Source: Streptomyces iconiensis
Lineage (GTDB): Bacteria > Actinomycetota > Actinomycetes > Streptomycetales > Streptomycetaceae
Assembly: GCF_028657195.3 (NCBI RefSeq)
Contig: NZ_JANCPR020000022.1
Location: 1-64,000 of the forward strand
Direction of reading: 5' to 3'
Length of the DNA: 64,000 nt
Within the stretch, counting starts at the first letter, position 1. Every line of letters begins with the position of its first letter. Shown piece after piece: positions 8,466 through 17,215 of this stretch. The notes under the pieces are model-generated. The model saw nothing but the letters and a program-made list of their open reading frames with translations. It did no database searches and was not told where the DNA came from. The translations under genes were made by a program, and so were the position numbers.

Positions 8466-9756
8466 TGGCCCCGTCCGTCACTGTCGTTGCGCCCGCCGCC
8501 GAGCGCGGCAGCCACAGGTGGACCCGCCAGCCGCCCGCGGGCAGCGGGCCCGCTTCGAGTGTGCCGCCGTACGCGCGTGCGCGCTCCCGCATCCCGCCGA
8601 TCCCCTGTCCCGCGCCCGTTCCGGACGGCGCCCCGTGCCCGGAGGTGCCCGTGTCCACGACGTCCACGCCGATGCCGTCCGCCGCGTGGGTCACCGTGAC
8701 GGTGGCGCGCGCTTCGGGGCCACCGTGCTTGAGGACGTTGGTGAGCGCCTCCTGCACGACGCGGTAGACGACGAGCTGCCGCCCCGCCGACTGCTCCCCG
8801 CCCTCTCCGGGTGACCCGTCCACCGCCGTACGGACCGTCAGCCCGGCGGCACGCACCCGGTCCAGGAGCGGTGCCAGCTCCACCAGGCCGGGTTGCGGGC
8901 TGAGTTCAGCTCCCTGAACGCCCTCGCGCAGTACGCCGAGCAGGCCGCGCAGATCGCCGAGTGCCTGGCGGCTGGTGGCCGCGATGACCTCAAGTGCCTC
9001 CCGCGCCCGCTCGGGCGACCGCTGCGCCGCGTACGAGCCGCCGTCGGCCAGCCCGGTGATCACCGACAGGTTGTGGGCCACGATGTCGTGCATCTCCCGC
9101 GCGATCCTGGCCCGTTCGGCCGCCGTGGCCAGCCGGGCCCGCTGGTCACGCTCGACCTCCAGGCGCGCGGCCCGCTCCAGCAGCGAGGCCAGGTACTCGC
9201 GGCGGGTACGGACCGCGATGCCCAGCGCCGTGATGGCGACCACGATGGCGACCACGGGAACGTAGGCGGTGAACGGGTCCGAAGGCGGCCGATACGCCAG
9301 TTCGGCCACGACCGAGACGGCGATCACCGCGCCCGCCCACGCCAGCCGGGACAGCGGCGCGCGCAGCGCCACCCCGTACAGCGCGACGCCGATCGCGGCC
9401 GAGGCCGGCAGGCCGAGCCCCAGCAGACCGGCCACGAACAGCGGCACGGACACGGCGCAGAACACCGGGAAGGGCCGCCTGCGCCGCCACAGCAGCGGCA
9501 GCACCAGCCCCGCGGTCAGCAGCCATCCGACGGCCTCCGGCATCGCCCACGGGGGCGGCCCGAACCGCCCCTGCTCCAGGTCGTCCCGCCAGCTGCCGTC
9601 CACGAGTTGGCCCAGTCCGGGCAGCGCCACGAGCACCGGCAGCAGCAGGTCCCAGAGCCAAGGATGACGTGCCTCGAAGGACCGCACGCGCCGCAGGGCG
9701 AGGTGGATCTGCCGCGTCTGCGGCTGCCCGCCGTCCGACCCCTCGTCCAGCCCCAT
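8371..9756 (-). CDS. sensor histidine kinase (HisKA_3 type)
   Basis: The protein has 461 residues. Residues ~35-185 hold five to six membrane helices with short loops, so the signal is probably sensed within the membrane. The phosphorylated His223 lies in ARIAREMHDIVAHNLSVI; VVQEALTNVLKHG is the N box and GQGIGGMRERARAYGG the ATP lid. The start at 9756 (MGLDEGSDGG) follows GGGGAGAGG. The C-terminal ~30 residues beyond RVHLWLPRS are low-complexity and encoded over the response regulator start, which is unusual for the family. It pairs with the downstream regulator. Confidence 0.93.
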   Translation of the reverse strand: MGLDEGSDGGQPQTRQIHLALRRVRSFEARHPWLWDLLLPVLVALPGLGQLVDGSWRDDLEQGRFGPPPWAMPEAVGWLLTAGLVLPLLWRRRRPFPVFCAVSVPLFVAGLLGLGLPASAAIGVALYGVALRAPLSRLAWAGAVIAVSVVAELAYRPPSDPFTAYVPVVAIVVAITALGIAVRTRREYLASLLERAARLEVERDQRARLATAAERARIAREMHDIVAHNLSVITGLADGGSYAAQRSPERAREALEVIAATSRQALGDLRGLLGVLREGVQGAELSPQPGLVELAPLLDRVRAAGLTVRTAVDGSPGEGGEQSAGRQLVVYRVVQEALTNVLKHGGPEARATVTVTHAADGIGVDVVDTGTSGHGAPSGTGAGQGIGGMRERARAYGGTLEAGPLPAGGWRVHLWLPRSAAGATTVTDGASDDSGDRGRPGAPALRLPDAPGEPGRPDAPR

Positions 9757-9842
9757 GCCCCACCTCTCCCCGCCCTGCGACGATGCTGCCGCATCCACGG
9801 CACGCCTTCCTCCCGTACGCCGTCCTTCCGTACACCGTCCCC

Positions 9843-10622
9843 TCATACGTCGCGCCGCTTCAGCAGCAGCCCTGCCGCGCCCAGCGCAGCCGCCGTCCAC
9901 GCCGTCAGGGTGGCCAGCCCGGTCAGCGGGCTGAGGGAGTCGGGCTGTGGCAGCGCGGCCATCAGCCCCTGGCCCGCCGGCAGCGGCGTGCAGCGCACCA
10001 CCGTGTCCACCCACTCGTACGGCAGGGTGCCCGCGAGCTGCGGCAGCACCGTCAGCAGGACGACGAACGCGCCGATACCCGCGGGAACACCCCGCGTCAG
10101 CGCCCCCAGCGCGAGCCCCAGCACGCCGAGCAGCGCGAGGACGGCGGCCGACCCGAACAGTGCCCGCAGCACGCCCGGATCCCCGTACGAGGCGGCGAGG
10201 GCGGTCCCGGACAGGAACAGCTGCGCCAGCCCGAACACCCCGAAGGCCGTGACCAGTACGGTCCCGAAGACGACCGCACCGAACACCGCCGCCTTGGACC
10301 ACAGCACGGGCAGCCGGCGCGGCACGGCGGTCATGCTGGCGCGGATCATGCCGGTCGAGTACTCGCCCGCCGTCACCAGCACGCCCAGTATCGGCAGCAC
10401 GAGCTGCGCGAAGTTGAGCCCGAACAGGCTGAGTTCGACCGGATCGGAGGGCCCGCGCGGCCCGTCGCCCGCCGAGACGGCGATGACCACGCCGACGACG
10501 GCGGTCAGCACCACACAACCGCCCAGCGCGTACCACGTCGAGCGCAGCGTCCACAGCTTCGACCACTCGGCGCGCACCACCCGGAACGGCGTGATCCGGC
10601 AGTCCGCCCCTACGGCGCTCAT
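9843..10622 (-). CDS. ABC-2 type transporter permease
   Basis: The 259-residue protein has about six membrane helices and a short cytoplasmic N-terminus (FRVVRAEWSKLWTLRSTWYAL), the usual start of ABC-2 drug or lantibiotic-immunity permeases. GEYSTGMIRASMTAVPRR is a conserved loop of this group. It overlaps the ATPase gene by ATGA at 10619-10622. An 86-base gap without features separates it from the kinase. It likely exports or detoxifies a membrane-active compound. Confidence 0.9.
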   Translation of the reverse strand: MSAVGADCRITPFRVVRAEWSKLWTLRSTWYALGGCVVLTAVVGVVIAVSAGDGPRGPSDPVELSLFGLNFAQLVLPILGVLVTAGEYSTGMIRASMTAVPRRLPVLWSKAAVFGAVVFGTVLVTAFGVFGLAQLFLSGTALAASYGDPGVLRALFGSAAVLALLGVLGLALGALTRGVPAGIGAFVVLLTVLPQLAGTLPYEWVDTVVRCTPLPAGQGLMAALPQPDSLSPLTGLATLTAWTAAALGAAGLLLKRRDV

Positions 10623-11539
10623 ACCGCGACCCCCTGCGCGGCGGCCGGGTACTCGACCGACTCCCGGGTCAGCTCCATGAACGCGTCCTCCAACGAGGCC
10701 GCGTGCGGGGTCAGTTCGTACACCGGGATGCCGTGCCGCGCGGCCGTCGTACCGATCAGCTCGGCGTCGGCCCCCGCCACCTGCAGCGTGCCGTGGCCCT
10801 CACCGGTGATCTCGACGCCGGGTCCCCGCAGCAGTTCGGCCAGCAGGGCCGCCCCGGGGGAGACGACCTTGACGGTGCCGAGCCCCGCCTCCCGTACGAA
10901 CCTGTCCACCGTCGTGTCCGCCAGCAGCCTGCCCCGGCCGATGATCACCAGGTGCTCGGCCGTCTGCGCCATCTCGCTCATCAGATGCGAGGAGAGCAGG
11001 ACCGTACGCCCCTCGGCCGCCAGGGACGTGAGCAGGCGGCGCACCCACAGCACGCCCTCGGGGTCGAGGCCGTTGACGGGCTCGTCGAGCAGAACGGTGG
11101 CCGGGTCGGCCAGCAGCGCGACCGCGATGCCGAGCCGCTGGCCCATACCCAGCGAGAACTTCCCCGCCCGCTGCCGCGCCACCTCCCGCAGCCCCACCAT
11201 CCCGATCACCTCGTCCACCCGGCTGCGCGGTATGCCATGGGTGTGGGCCAGTGCCCTCAGATGGTGGTGCGCCGAACGCCCGGCGTGCACGGCCCTGGCC
11301 TCCAGCAGCACCCCGACCTCGCGCAGCGGCGCGGCGAAGTCGGCGTACCGCTTGCCGTTGACACGCGCGTGACCCGCCGTGGGCGAGTCCAGGCCGGTGA
11401 TCAGCCGCATCGTGGTCGACTTCCCGGCACCGTTGGGCCCCAGGAACCCGGTGACCGTCCCCGGCTCGACCGTGAAGGTCAAGCCGTCGACAGCGGTTTT
11501 GTCTCCGTAGCGCTTCGTGAGCTGATGAACCTCGATCAT
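10619..11539 (-). CDS. ABC transporter ATP-binding protein
   Basis: The 306-residue ATPase has a Walker A motif GPNGAGKSTT (34-43), an altered signature LGMGQRLG, Walker B ATVLLDEPVNGLD, and the DUF4162-like C-terminal tail of drug-resistance ABC proteins. It energises the permease encoded next. The start at ATG 11539 has no clear Shine-Dalgarno sequence, and TAGCGT lies about 6 bases upstream, so the transcript may be leaderless. First gene of a four-gene operon: ATPase, permease, kinase, regulator. Confidence 0.94.
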   Translation of the reverse strand: MIEVHQLTKRYGDKTAVDGLTFTVEPGTVTGFLGPNGAGKSTTMRLITGLDSPTAGHARVNGKRYADFAAPLREVGVLLEARAVHAGRSAHHHLRALAHTHGIPRSRVDEVIGMVGLREVARQRAGKFSLGMGQRLGIAVALLADPATVLLDEPVNGLDPEGVLWVRRLLTSLAAEGRTVLLSSHLMSEMAQTAEHLVIIGRGRLLADTTVDRFVREAGLGTVKVVSPGAALLAELLRGPGVEITGEGHGTLQVAGADAELIGTTAARHGIPVYELTPHAASLEDAFMELTRESVEYPAAAQGVAV

Positions 11540-11631
11540 GCGACCGACGCTACGGAGCCCAGCGCCCACGGGCGTCCGCCCGCAGCCGCATGTGCCGGCA
11601 CCCGGGTGGTACCCGGGTACGACACGGCCCG

Positions 11632-13227
11632 CTACGGCTCCCGGCGCACCGCCCGTCCGGCCAGCACATCCGTGCGCGCCCCGTCCTCGATGACAGGGCG
11701 CCCGTCGATGAGGACATGGGGGATACCGGTCGGCAGCGTGCGGGGCTTCTCGAACGTGGAACCCGCCGCCACCGTCTCCGGATCGAAGACGACCAGATCG
11801 GCCCGGTACCCCTCGCGCACCAGACCGCGGTCCTTGAGCCGCAGCCGCGCCGCCGCGCGCCCCGTCAGATGCGCGACACACTCCTCCAGGCTGAGCACGC
11901 CCAACTCCCGTACATAGCGCCCCAGATACTGCGGAAACGTCCCATACGCACGCGGGTGCGGCTTGTCGCCCTGGAGGATGCCGTCGCTGCCGCCCGTGTG
12001 CACCCGGTGCCGCATGATCGCCTGGACGTTCTCCTCGTGCCCCACGTGCTGGAGGATCGTCGACCCGAGCCGGTCCTCGACCAGCAGCCGGTGCGCCGTC
12101 GTGAACGGCTCCTCACCCCGCAGCGCGGCCGAAGCGGCCACCGTACGGCCCACGTACTCCGCCAGCGACGGATCGCTCACGCCCGAGATCTCGATCGCGT
12201 CCCACTCGATCGGCACACCGTGACAGCCGTCAGCGCCCTCGACCTCCATCACCTGCCGGATACGGGCCGTCGTCACCGGATCCGCCAGCCGGGCCAGCGC
12301 CGCCTCGGGCCCGCCCTCGTTCGCCCAGCTCGGCAGCATCGCCGCGAGGGTCGTACAGCCCGGCGTGTACGGATACGTGTCCAGACTGATGTCGGCCCCA
12401 CCGGCCAGCGCCCTGTCCAGAAGCGCCAACAGATCGGGCCCCTTGCCCTTGTTCACCCCGAAGTTCATGGTGGCGTGCGCGAGATGCAGCGCACAGCCCG
12501 CCTCATGGGTGAGCGTGACCATCTCCTCGTACGCCTCCAGCGCGCCCGCGCCGTACGAACGGTGGTGCGGGCAGTAGTACCCGTCGTAAGCGGCCACCAC
12601 CCGGCACAGCTCCGTCAGTTCGGAGTCCGAGGCGTACATGCCCGGCGTGTACGTCAGCCCCGACGACATGCCGACGGCCCCCTGCTCCATGCCCTCGGCG
12701 ACCAGCCGCTTCATGTGCGCGACCTCGTCCCCGGTCGCGGGCCGGTCGGCCCACCCCATCGCGAGCATGCGTACCGAGCCTTGCGGAATGAGGTATGCGG
12801 CGTTCAACGCCGTGCCCTGCCGGTCGATACGGTCCAGATACCCGCCGACCGTGCTCCAGTCGAAGTCGATGTCACCCCCGTCCCCGTTCCACCCGGTGAT
12901 GGCGCTCCGGATCGCCTCCCGCGTCGCATCGTCCACCGGCGCATACGACAGCCCGTCCTGCCCCAGCACCTCCAACGTCACACCCTGCGCGGCCTTCGCC
13001 TCGTGCGACGGATCCCGGAGCACGGCCAGATCCGAATGCGCATGCATATCAATGAACCCGGGCGCCACCACATGCCCGTCCCCCTCAATGACCCGCGCAC
13101 CCCCCAGCCGCTCTCCACCCTCGCGGGCGATCCCGGCGATACGGCCGTCTTCGATGCCGACATCCGCCTTGTACGCGGGGCCGCCCGTCCCATCGACGAC
13201 GGTCGCCTCACGAATTACCAGGTCCAT
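11632..13227 (-). CDS. N-acyl-D-amino-acid deacylase (D-aminoacylase family)
   Basis: The 531-residue metal-dependent amidohydrolase should hydrolyse N-acyl-D-amino acids to free D-amino acids in the cytoplasm. Marks: GFIDMHAHSDL with metal ligands His62 and His64, GMSSGLTYTPGMYA, LHLAHA, HTGGSDGI with a catalytic-type Asp, and a C-terminal urease-like beta domain (GYRADLVVFDPETV). The start at 13227 is chosen from AAAGGTGA upstream; a longer reading frame extends to 13572 but looks non-coding. The neighbour deaminase would use its product, so the two genes look like one pathway. Confidence 0.9.
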   Translation of the reverse strand: MDLVIREATVVDGTGGPAYKADVGIEDGRIAGIAREGGERLGGARVIEGDGHVVAPGFIDMHAHSDLAVLRDPSHEAKAAQGVTLEVLGQDGLSYAPVDDATREAIRSAITGWNGDGGDIDFDWSTVGGYLDRIDRQGTALNAAYLIPQGSVRMLAMGWADRPATGDEVAHMKRLVAEGMEQGAVGMSSGLTYTPGMYASDSELTELCRVVAAYDGYYCPHHRSYGAGALEAYEEMVTLTHEAGCALHLAHATMNFGVNKGKGPDLLALLDRALAGGADISLDTYPYTPGCTTLAAMLPSWANEGGPEAALARLADPVTTARIRQVMEVEGADGCHGVPIEWDAIEISGVSDPSLAEYVGRTVAASAALRGEEPFTTAHRLLVEDRLGSTILQHVGHEENVQAIMRHRVHTGGSDGILQGDKPHPRAYGTFPQYLGRYVRELGVLSLEECVAHLTGRAAARLRLKDRGLVREGYRADLVVFDPETVAAGSTFEKPRTLPTGIPHVLIDGRPVIEDGARTDVLAGRAVRREP

Positions 13228-13426
13228 ATCCGGTTCACCTTTCGGGTGGTGGAGCTCCCCTGCAGCCCCGTCCAATGCGCTAGTTCCGCCCTCCCCCACC
13301 CCCCGGCCGGGAGGCCCCCTCAGGACGGCCTCGAACGTGCCCTCCCTCGGGAATGACTTCAGGGTGGGCCCGGATACGGGCGGGGGAGTCCAGAGGGGGC
13401 GGAGCCCCTTTTGGCGGGGGGCAGTT

Positions 13427-13492
13427 GGGGGGCGGAGCCGCCCCAACGCCCGGCCGGCGAGGCCAACGGGGAAAGGGGCGAAGCCCCATATA
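13427..13492. repeat. dispersed intergenic repeat, copy 2
   Basis: Near-identical to 6-70 and also placed immediately 3' of a minus-strand gene (the deaminase ends at 13506). Minus-strand hairpins include GGGGCTTCGCCCC. The rest of 13228-13426 is GC-rich, with another hairpin-like GGGGCGGAGCCCC at about 13397-13409, and no gene. Confidence 0.7.
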
Positions 13493-13505
13493 AAAAAAGC
13501 GGGAG

Positions 13506-14960
13506 TTAAAAATAGGTGCGGACGAAATCCACAACAACCCCATCCCCGGAAACAACCGGCAAAACCTGCCACTTGTCAAACATCGTGCAGGGATGGGACA
13601 TCCCAAGTCCGACCCATTCCCCCACCTCCAGGTCGACGCCCTCCCCCGTCCGCACCCACATGTGCTGATCACTCATCGACGTCACGTCGACACCCGCACC
13701 GGACCGCACAGAACCATCGAGCCCACGCACGGCGTGGGCGACCGGCATCTGAAGGTCGTACGCCGCATCCCGCTTACCGGCGTTGAGAAACGCCTGCCCC
13801 GCCTCGGGCCGCGAAACAACCTGCGCCCACAAGGTGAAAGCGGCCCGCAACCCACCCTCATCGGGCACCCGGTTGAACGGCGTCAACTCCCGGTAATGAC
13901 CGTCGTCATGAGAGACATACGCACCGGACCGCAACAACTTCAGCACCGGCTTAGACAGCGCGGGAATCTCCGCGAACACCGTGGCGACCGCGTCGAACCA
14001 GGCACTGCCCCCCGCACTGACCAAGATCTCGTCGGGCCCCTCGGCCGAACCGGGCCCCTCGGCCGAACCGGACCCCTCGGCCGAACCGGACCCCTCGGCC
14101 GAACCGGACCCCTCGGCCGAACCGGGCGAACCGAACCGCCCGGCGAACCGCCCGGCCTCGTCAAACGCAACGGCGAGAGCGACAAGCCGCCGCAGCCAAG
14201 CGGTAACCGTCTCCAGCGAGGCCCCAGGAACCTCACCCTCGTACCCGGCAACGCCGACAAGCCGCAACGTACCGGCATCGGCAACCGCGTCAGCGACGGC
14301 GGCGCACTCGGCCTCCGAACGCGCCCCGGTACGGGCGCCGTCCCCGGCGCCCAGCTCCACCACGACATCGACGGGCCGCACGGCGCCGGCCGCACGCAGC
14401 GCCTCGTCCATGAGCCGCACGCCGGCCACGGAATCGACGTAGCAGGCGAAGCGGAACGCCGGGTCCCGGTCCAACTCGCCCGCGAGCCACCGCAGCGCCG
14501 CCGCGTCGACCAGCTCGTTGGCCAGGAAGATGCGGGGGATGCCGAAGGCACGCGCGACCCGTACCTGGTGCGGCACCGCGAGGGTGATCCCCCACGCGCC
14601 GTGCTCCAGCTGGCGCGCGAAGAGCTGCGGCGCCATGGACGTCTTGCCGTGCGGCGCGAACGCGAGCCCGTGCCGCGCGGAGTAGCTCTCCATCGCCGCG
14701 AGATTGTGGTCGAGGCGCTCGGCGGACAGGGCGAGGACGGGCGTGGTGAAGCCACCGGAGAAGAGGTCACGCCGCTCGGCCGCGAGGCTGCCCAGCGTGG
14801 CGCCGGGGCCCGTGTCAGCGGGCAGGCCCTTGAAGCGGTGGTCGGCGGGCTCGTCCGCGATGCGGGCGACGGCCGCTTCGACGGTGGCGAGGGCTTCAGC
14901 GGGAACGGCAGCGACGGCTCTGTCGGCGGCGGGGTCGACGGCGTTGTCGGGGGCGGCCAT
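13506..14960 (-). CDS. fold-type III PLP enzyme, amino acid deaminase / D-threonine aldolase-like
   Basis: The 484-residue protein belongs to the alanine-racemase-fold group that contains D-serine dehydratase and D-threonine aldolase. Lys106 in FAPHGKTSMAPQL is the PLP lysine. The C-terminal MSHPCTMFDKW resembles the Zn-binding His/Cys site of this group. It should deaminate or cleave a D-amino acid, fitting the D-aminoacylase beside it. Residues ~278-307 are a Gly-Ser-Ala-Glu repeat insert encoded by five 18-base units (14041-14130) in a loop position; it is absent from typical family members. The start at 14960 follows GGAG. Expression is probably governed by the IclR-like site upstream. 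Confidence 0.85.
   Translation of the reverse strand: MAAPDNAVDPAADRAVAAVPAEALATVEAAVARIADEPADHRFKGLPADTGPGATLGSLAAERRDLFSGGFTTPVLALSAERLDHNLAAMESYSARHGLAFAPHGKTSMAPQLFARQLEHGAWGITLAVPHQVRVARAFGIPRIFLANELVDAAALRWLAGELDRDPAFRFACYVDSVAGVRLMDEALRAAGAVRPVDVVVELGAGDGARTGARSEAECAAVADAVADAGTLRLVGVAGYEGEVPGASLETVTAWLRRLVALAVAFDEAGRFAGRFGSPGSAEGSGSAEGSGSAEGSGSAEGPGSAEGPDEILVSAGGSAWFDAVATVFAEIPALSKPVLKLLRSGAYVSHDDGHYRELTPFNRVPDEGGLRAAFTLWAQVVSRPEAGQAFLNAGKRDAAYDLQMPVAHAVRGLDGSVRSGAGVDVTSMSDQHMWVRTGEGVDLEVGEWVGLGMSHPCTMFDKWQVLPVVSGDGVVVDFVRTYF
14041..14130. repeat. five 18-base tandem units in deaminase gene
   Basis: Units TCGGCCGAACCGG(G/A)CCCC repeat five times, the last diverging at its end. They keep the frame and encode GSAEGS-type peptides. 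Confidence 0.95.
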
Positions 14961-14981
14961 GCGGGCTCCGTGGAAGTTTGT

Positions 14982-15033
14982 GTTGCAGACATTGCAACGG
15001 CCATTGCGTATAACGCTTAATGCTGTCTAGCAT
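14982..15033. promoter_or_regulatory. divergent promoter with IclR-like operators
   Basis: GTTGCA-gacat-TGCAAC (14982-14998) is a perfect 6-5-6 inverted repeat, and GCGT-ATA-ACGC (15006-15016) is a second short palindrome inside TTGCGTATAACGCTTAA. On the plus strand TTGCGT (15004-15009) and TAGCAT (15028-15033), 18 bases apart, form a promoter for the kinase operon. The layout suits the IclR regulator encoded at 16442 controlling both directions. Nearby, GACGGCCGGTCAA(T/G)GGAG repeats directly at about 15060. Confidence 0.6.
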
Positions 15034-15144
15034 CCCGGCGAACGGCCGGTCAATGGAGTCGACGGCCGGTCAAGGGAGCCGACGGCCAAGGGACACCGGT
15101 CGTCCCGGTCGGCGGCGCAGCGGATTTGAGGAGCGGTACGGATC

Positions 15145-16404
15145 GTGACCATCACCCCCGACATCGACGTCGTCTGCCTGGGCGAGTCCATGGTCACCTT
15201 CCTCCCCTCACGCTCCGGGCCACTCGCCGACGTGCCCTCGTTCGACCGGTCGATAGGCGGCGCCGAGTCCAACGTGGCGTGCACGCTGGCCCGTGCCGGA
15301 CACCGGGCACGCTGGGTCAGCCGCGTGGGCGCCGACGGCTTCGGCGACCACCTGGTGCGGACGATCGCCGCGCACGGCGTCGACACGGCGGCGGTGGAAC
15401 GCGACCCGCACCGCCCCACCGGCATCTACTTCCGCACGGACGGCGAACGCGCGGTGGGAGCCGCCGCCGACGAGCCCGGGCAGCAGCGGAACAACCCCGT
15501 ACGGGCACAAGCCGAACGCCCACTCTCGGAAGTGCTCTACTACCGCGCGGGTTCGGCCGCCTCGGCCATGTCCCCGACCAACGTGGCCCTGGAAGCGCTC
15601 GCCTCGGGCCAGGTCCTCCACCTGACCGGCATCACCGCGGCACTCTCCGACGACTGCCGCGCCCTCATGCGCGCCCTCACCGGCGCACGCGGCGGCGGCA
15701 GGCCGGGCCCGCTGGTCTCGTTCGACGTGAACTACCGCGTAGACCTATGGCGCACCCACAGCGCTGAACGCGCTGACAGCACCGACACCGCTCACCGCCC
15801 CCACGCCACCCACAGCGCCGACGCCACCGACAGCGCCGGCGCCACCCACAGCGCCCACGCCACCCACAGCGCCGACACCCGCAGCGCTGGCGCCACCGCC
15901 AGCGCTGACCGCACAGGCCCGGCCCTCCTCCTCGAACTGGCCCGGCACAGCGACATCGTCTTCGTGGGCGAGGACGAGGCGCAGGCGGTCTGGGGCGTCG
16001 GGGGCGGCCCGACCGCCGTACGGGACGCGCTGCCCGAACCCTCCGTGCTCGTCGTCAAGCAGGGCAGCACAGGCGCGACGGCCTTCGTCACGGGAGAGCC
16101 CGCCGTGTTCGCGCCGGCGCTCAGCGTCGATGTCGTCTCGCCCGTCGGCGCGGGCGACGCGTTCGCCGCCGGGTTCCTCGCCGGGACCCTGCGCGGGCTG
16201 CCGATGAGGGACCGGCTGCGTCACGGCCATTTGATGGCCGCGGCAGCACTCACCGTCCCCGGCGACCTCGCAGCTCCGCCGGCCCCCGCGCACGCCGACC
16301 GCCTCGTGGCACTCGGGGCCGAGGCGTGGGAGACACTGCGGCTGGGCCCGGGCTGGACATCGCCGGGACCGGAGCAAGAGGAGCCGGAGGTGCGTTCCGC
16401 ATGA
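15145..16404 (+). CDS. PfkB-family sugar kinase, 2-keto-3-deoxygluconate kinase-like
   Basis: The 419-residue ribokinase-fold enzyme has an N-terminal CLGESMVTFLPS, sugar-site IGGAESNVACTLARAG, and the C-terminal PfkB signature VSPVGAGDAFAAGFLAG with the catalytic Asp. It most resembles KDG kinases, which phosphorylate 2-keto-3-deoxygluconate for Entner-Doudoroff type breakdown. Residues ~206-257 are a His/Ser/Ala/Thr/Asp repeat insert (DNA repeats at 15765-15910), making it ~60 residues longer than usual. The start is GTG 15145 with GAGGAG upstream. It leads an operon with IclR and RidA. Confidence 0.85.
   Translation: MTITPDIDVVCLGESMVTFLPSRSGPLADVPSFDRSIGGAESNVACTLARAGHRARWVSRVGADGFGDHLVRTIAAHGVDTAAVERDPHRPTGIYFRTDGERAVGAAADEPGQQRNNPVRAQAERPLSEVLYYRAGSAASAMSPTNVALEALASGQVLHLTGITAALSDDCRALMRALTGARGGGRPGPLVSFDVNYRVDLWRTHSAERADSTDTAHRPHATHSADATDSAGATHSAHATHSADTRSAGATASADRTGPALLLELARHSDIVFVGEDEAQAVWGVGGGPTAVRDALPEPSVLVVKQGSTGATAFVTGEPAVFAPALSVDVVSPVGAGDAFAAGFLAGTLRGLPMRDRLRHGHLMAAAALTVPGDLAAPPAPAHADRLVALGAEAWETLRLGPGWTSPGPEQEEPEVRSA
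15765..15910. repeat. in-frame repeats in the kinase gene
   Basis: GCCACCCACAGCGC occurs at 15805-15818, 15841-15854 and 15859-15872 among related diverged units. They encode an Ala/His/Ser/Thr/Asp-rich insert between core strands of the kinase. Confidence 0.9.
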
Positions 16405-16441
16405 GGGAGAACAACCAGGCGACCCGTACGGGGGCCGACCA

Positions 16442-17215
16442 GTGAGCCAGACCGTCGACCGGGCGCTGAGCATCCTGCCGCTGCTCGCCGAGGGGCCCGC
16501 GAATCTCGAACAGGTCGCCTCCCGCCTGGACGTGCACAAGTCGACGGCCCTGCGCCTGCTGCGCACGCTGCACGAGCACGGCATCGTCTACCGCCAGCCC
16601 GACCAGCGTTACCGCCTGGGCGCCCGGCTGTTCGCGCTCGCGCAGGAGGCCGTCGAGAACCTCGACGTGCGCGAGATCGCCCACCCGCACCTGGCGGAAC
16701 TGAACGCCGCCTGCGGGCACACCGTTCACCTCGCGGTCTACGAGGAGGACGAGGTCCTCTACATCGACAAGGTGGAGAGCCGCTACCCGGTGCGGATGTA
16801 CTCCCGTATCGGCAAGCCCGTCGCGATCACCGTCGCCGCCGTGGCCAAGCTGCTCCTCGCCGACCTGCCGGAGCCGGAGCGCCGCGCCGTAGCGGAACGG
16901 CTCGACTACCCCCCTTACACGGCCCGTTCGACCCCGAACGCCTCCGCCTTCCTCACCGAACTGGCGAAGGTACGGGACCAGGGCTGGGCCACCGATCTCG
17001 GTGGCCATGAGGAGTCCATCAACTGTGTCGCGGCGCCCATCAGGGGCGCCGAGGGCAGGGTCGTGGCGGCGATGTCGGTCTCAGCGCCGAACGTCGTCGT
17101 CTCGGCCGACGAACTCCTCACCCTCCTCCCGCGCGTACGCAGGACCGCTGACGCCATCAGCGCCGAGTACGCGGGGAGACCTTCCACCCCTCCAGCCAAG
17201 AGAGCAGCACCATGA
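16442..17215 (+). CDS. IclR-family transcriptional regulator
   Basis: The 257-residue regulator has an N-terminal winged helix-turn-helix (VDRALSILPLLAEGPANLEQVASRLDVHKSTALRLLRTL) and a C-terminal IclR effector domain (EDEVLYIDKV; GWATDLGGHEESINCVAAPIRG; AMSVSAP). It probably senses an intermediate of the sugar-acid or amino-acid pathway encoded around it. The start is GTG 16442, with only a weak ribosome site. The stop overlaps the RidA start (ATGA, 17212-17215). Confidence 0.93.
   Translation: MSQTVDRALSILPLLAEGPANLEQVASRLDVHKSTALRLLRTLHEHGIVYRQPDQRYRLGARLFALAQEAVENLDVREIAHPHLAELNAACGHTVHLAVYEEDEVLYIDKVESRYPVRMYSRIGKPVAITVAAVAKLLLADLPEPERRAVAERLDYPPYTARSTPNASAFLTELAKVRDQGWATDLGGHEESINCVAAPIRGAEGRVVAAMSVSAPNVVVSADELLTLLPRVRRTADAISAEYAGRPSTPPAKRAAP

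Noticed and set aside
8893..10680. Long plus-strand frame opposite the kinase and permease
   Set aside because: Antisense to a clear two-component/ABC operon; composition is Arg/Pro/His/Gln-rich, as for shadow frames in GC-rich DNA.
7794..11539. Bacitracin-type BceAB-BceRS module
   Set aside because: The permease is a six-helix ABC-2 type, not the ten-helix FtsX-like BceB, and the kinase is HisKA_3 rather than the small intramembrane type.
11590..13356. 588-residue plus-strand frame over the D-aminoacylase gene
   Set aside because: The minus-strand protein has metal-site motifs and a good ribosome site; this frame has none.
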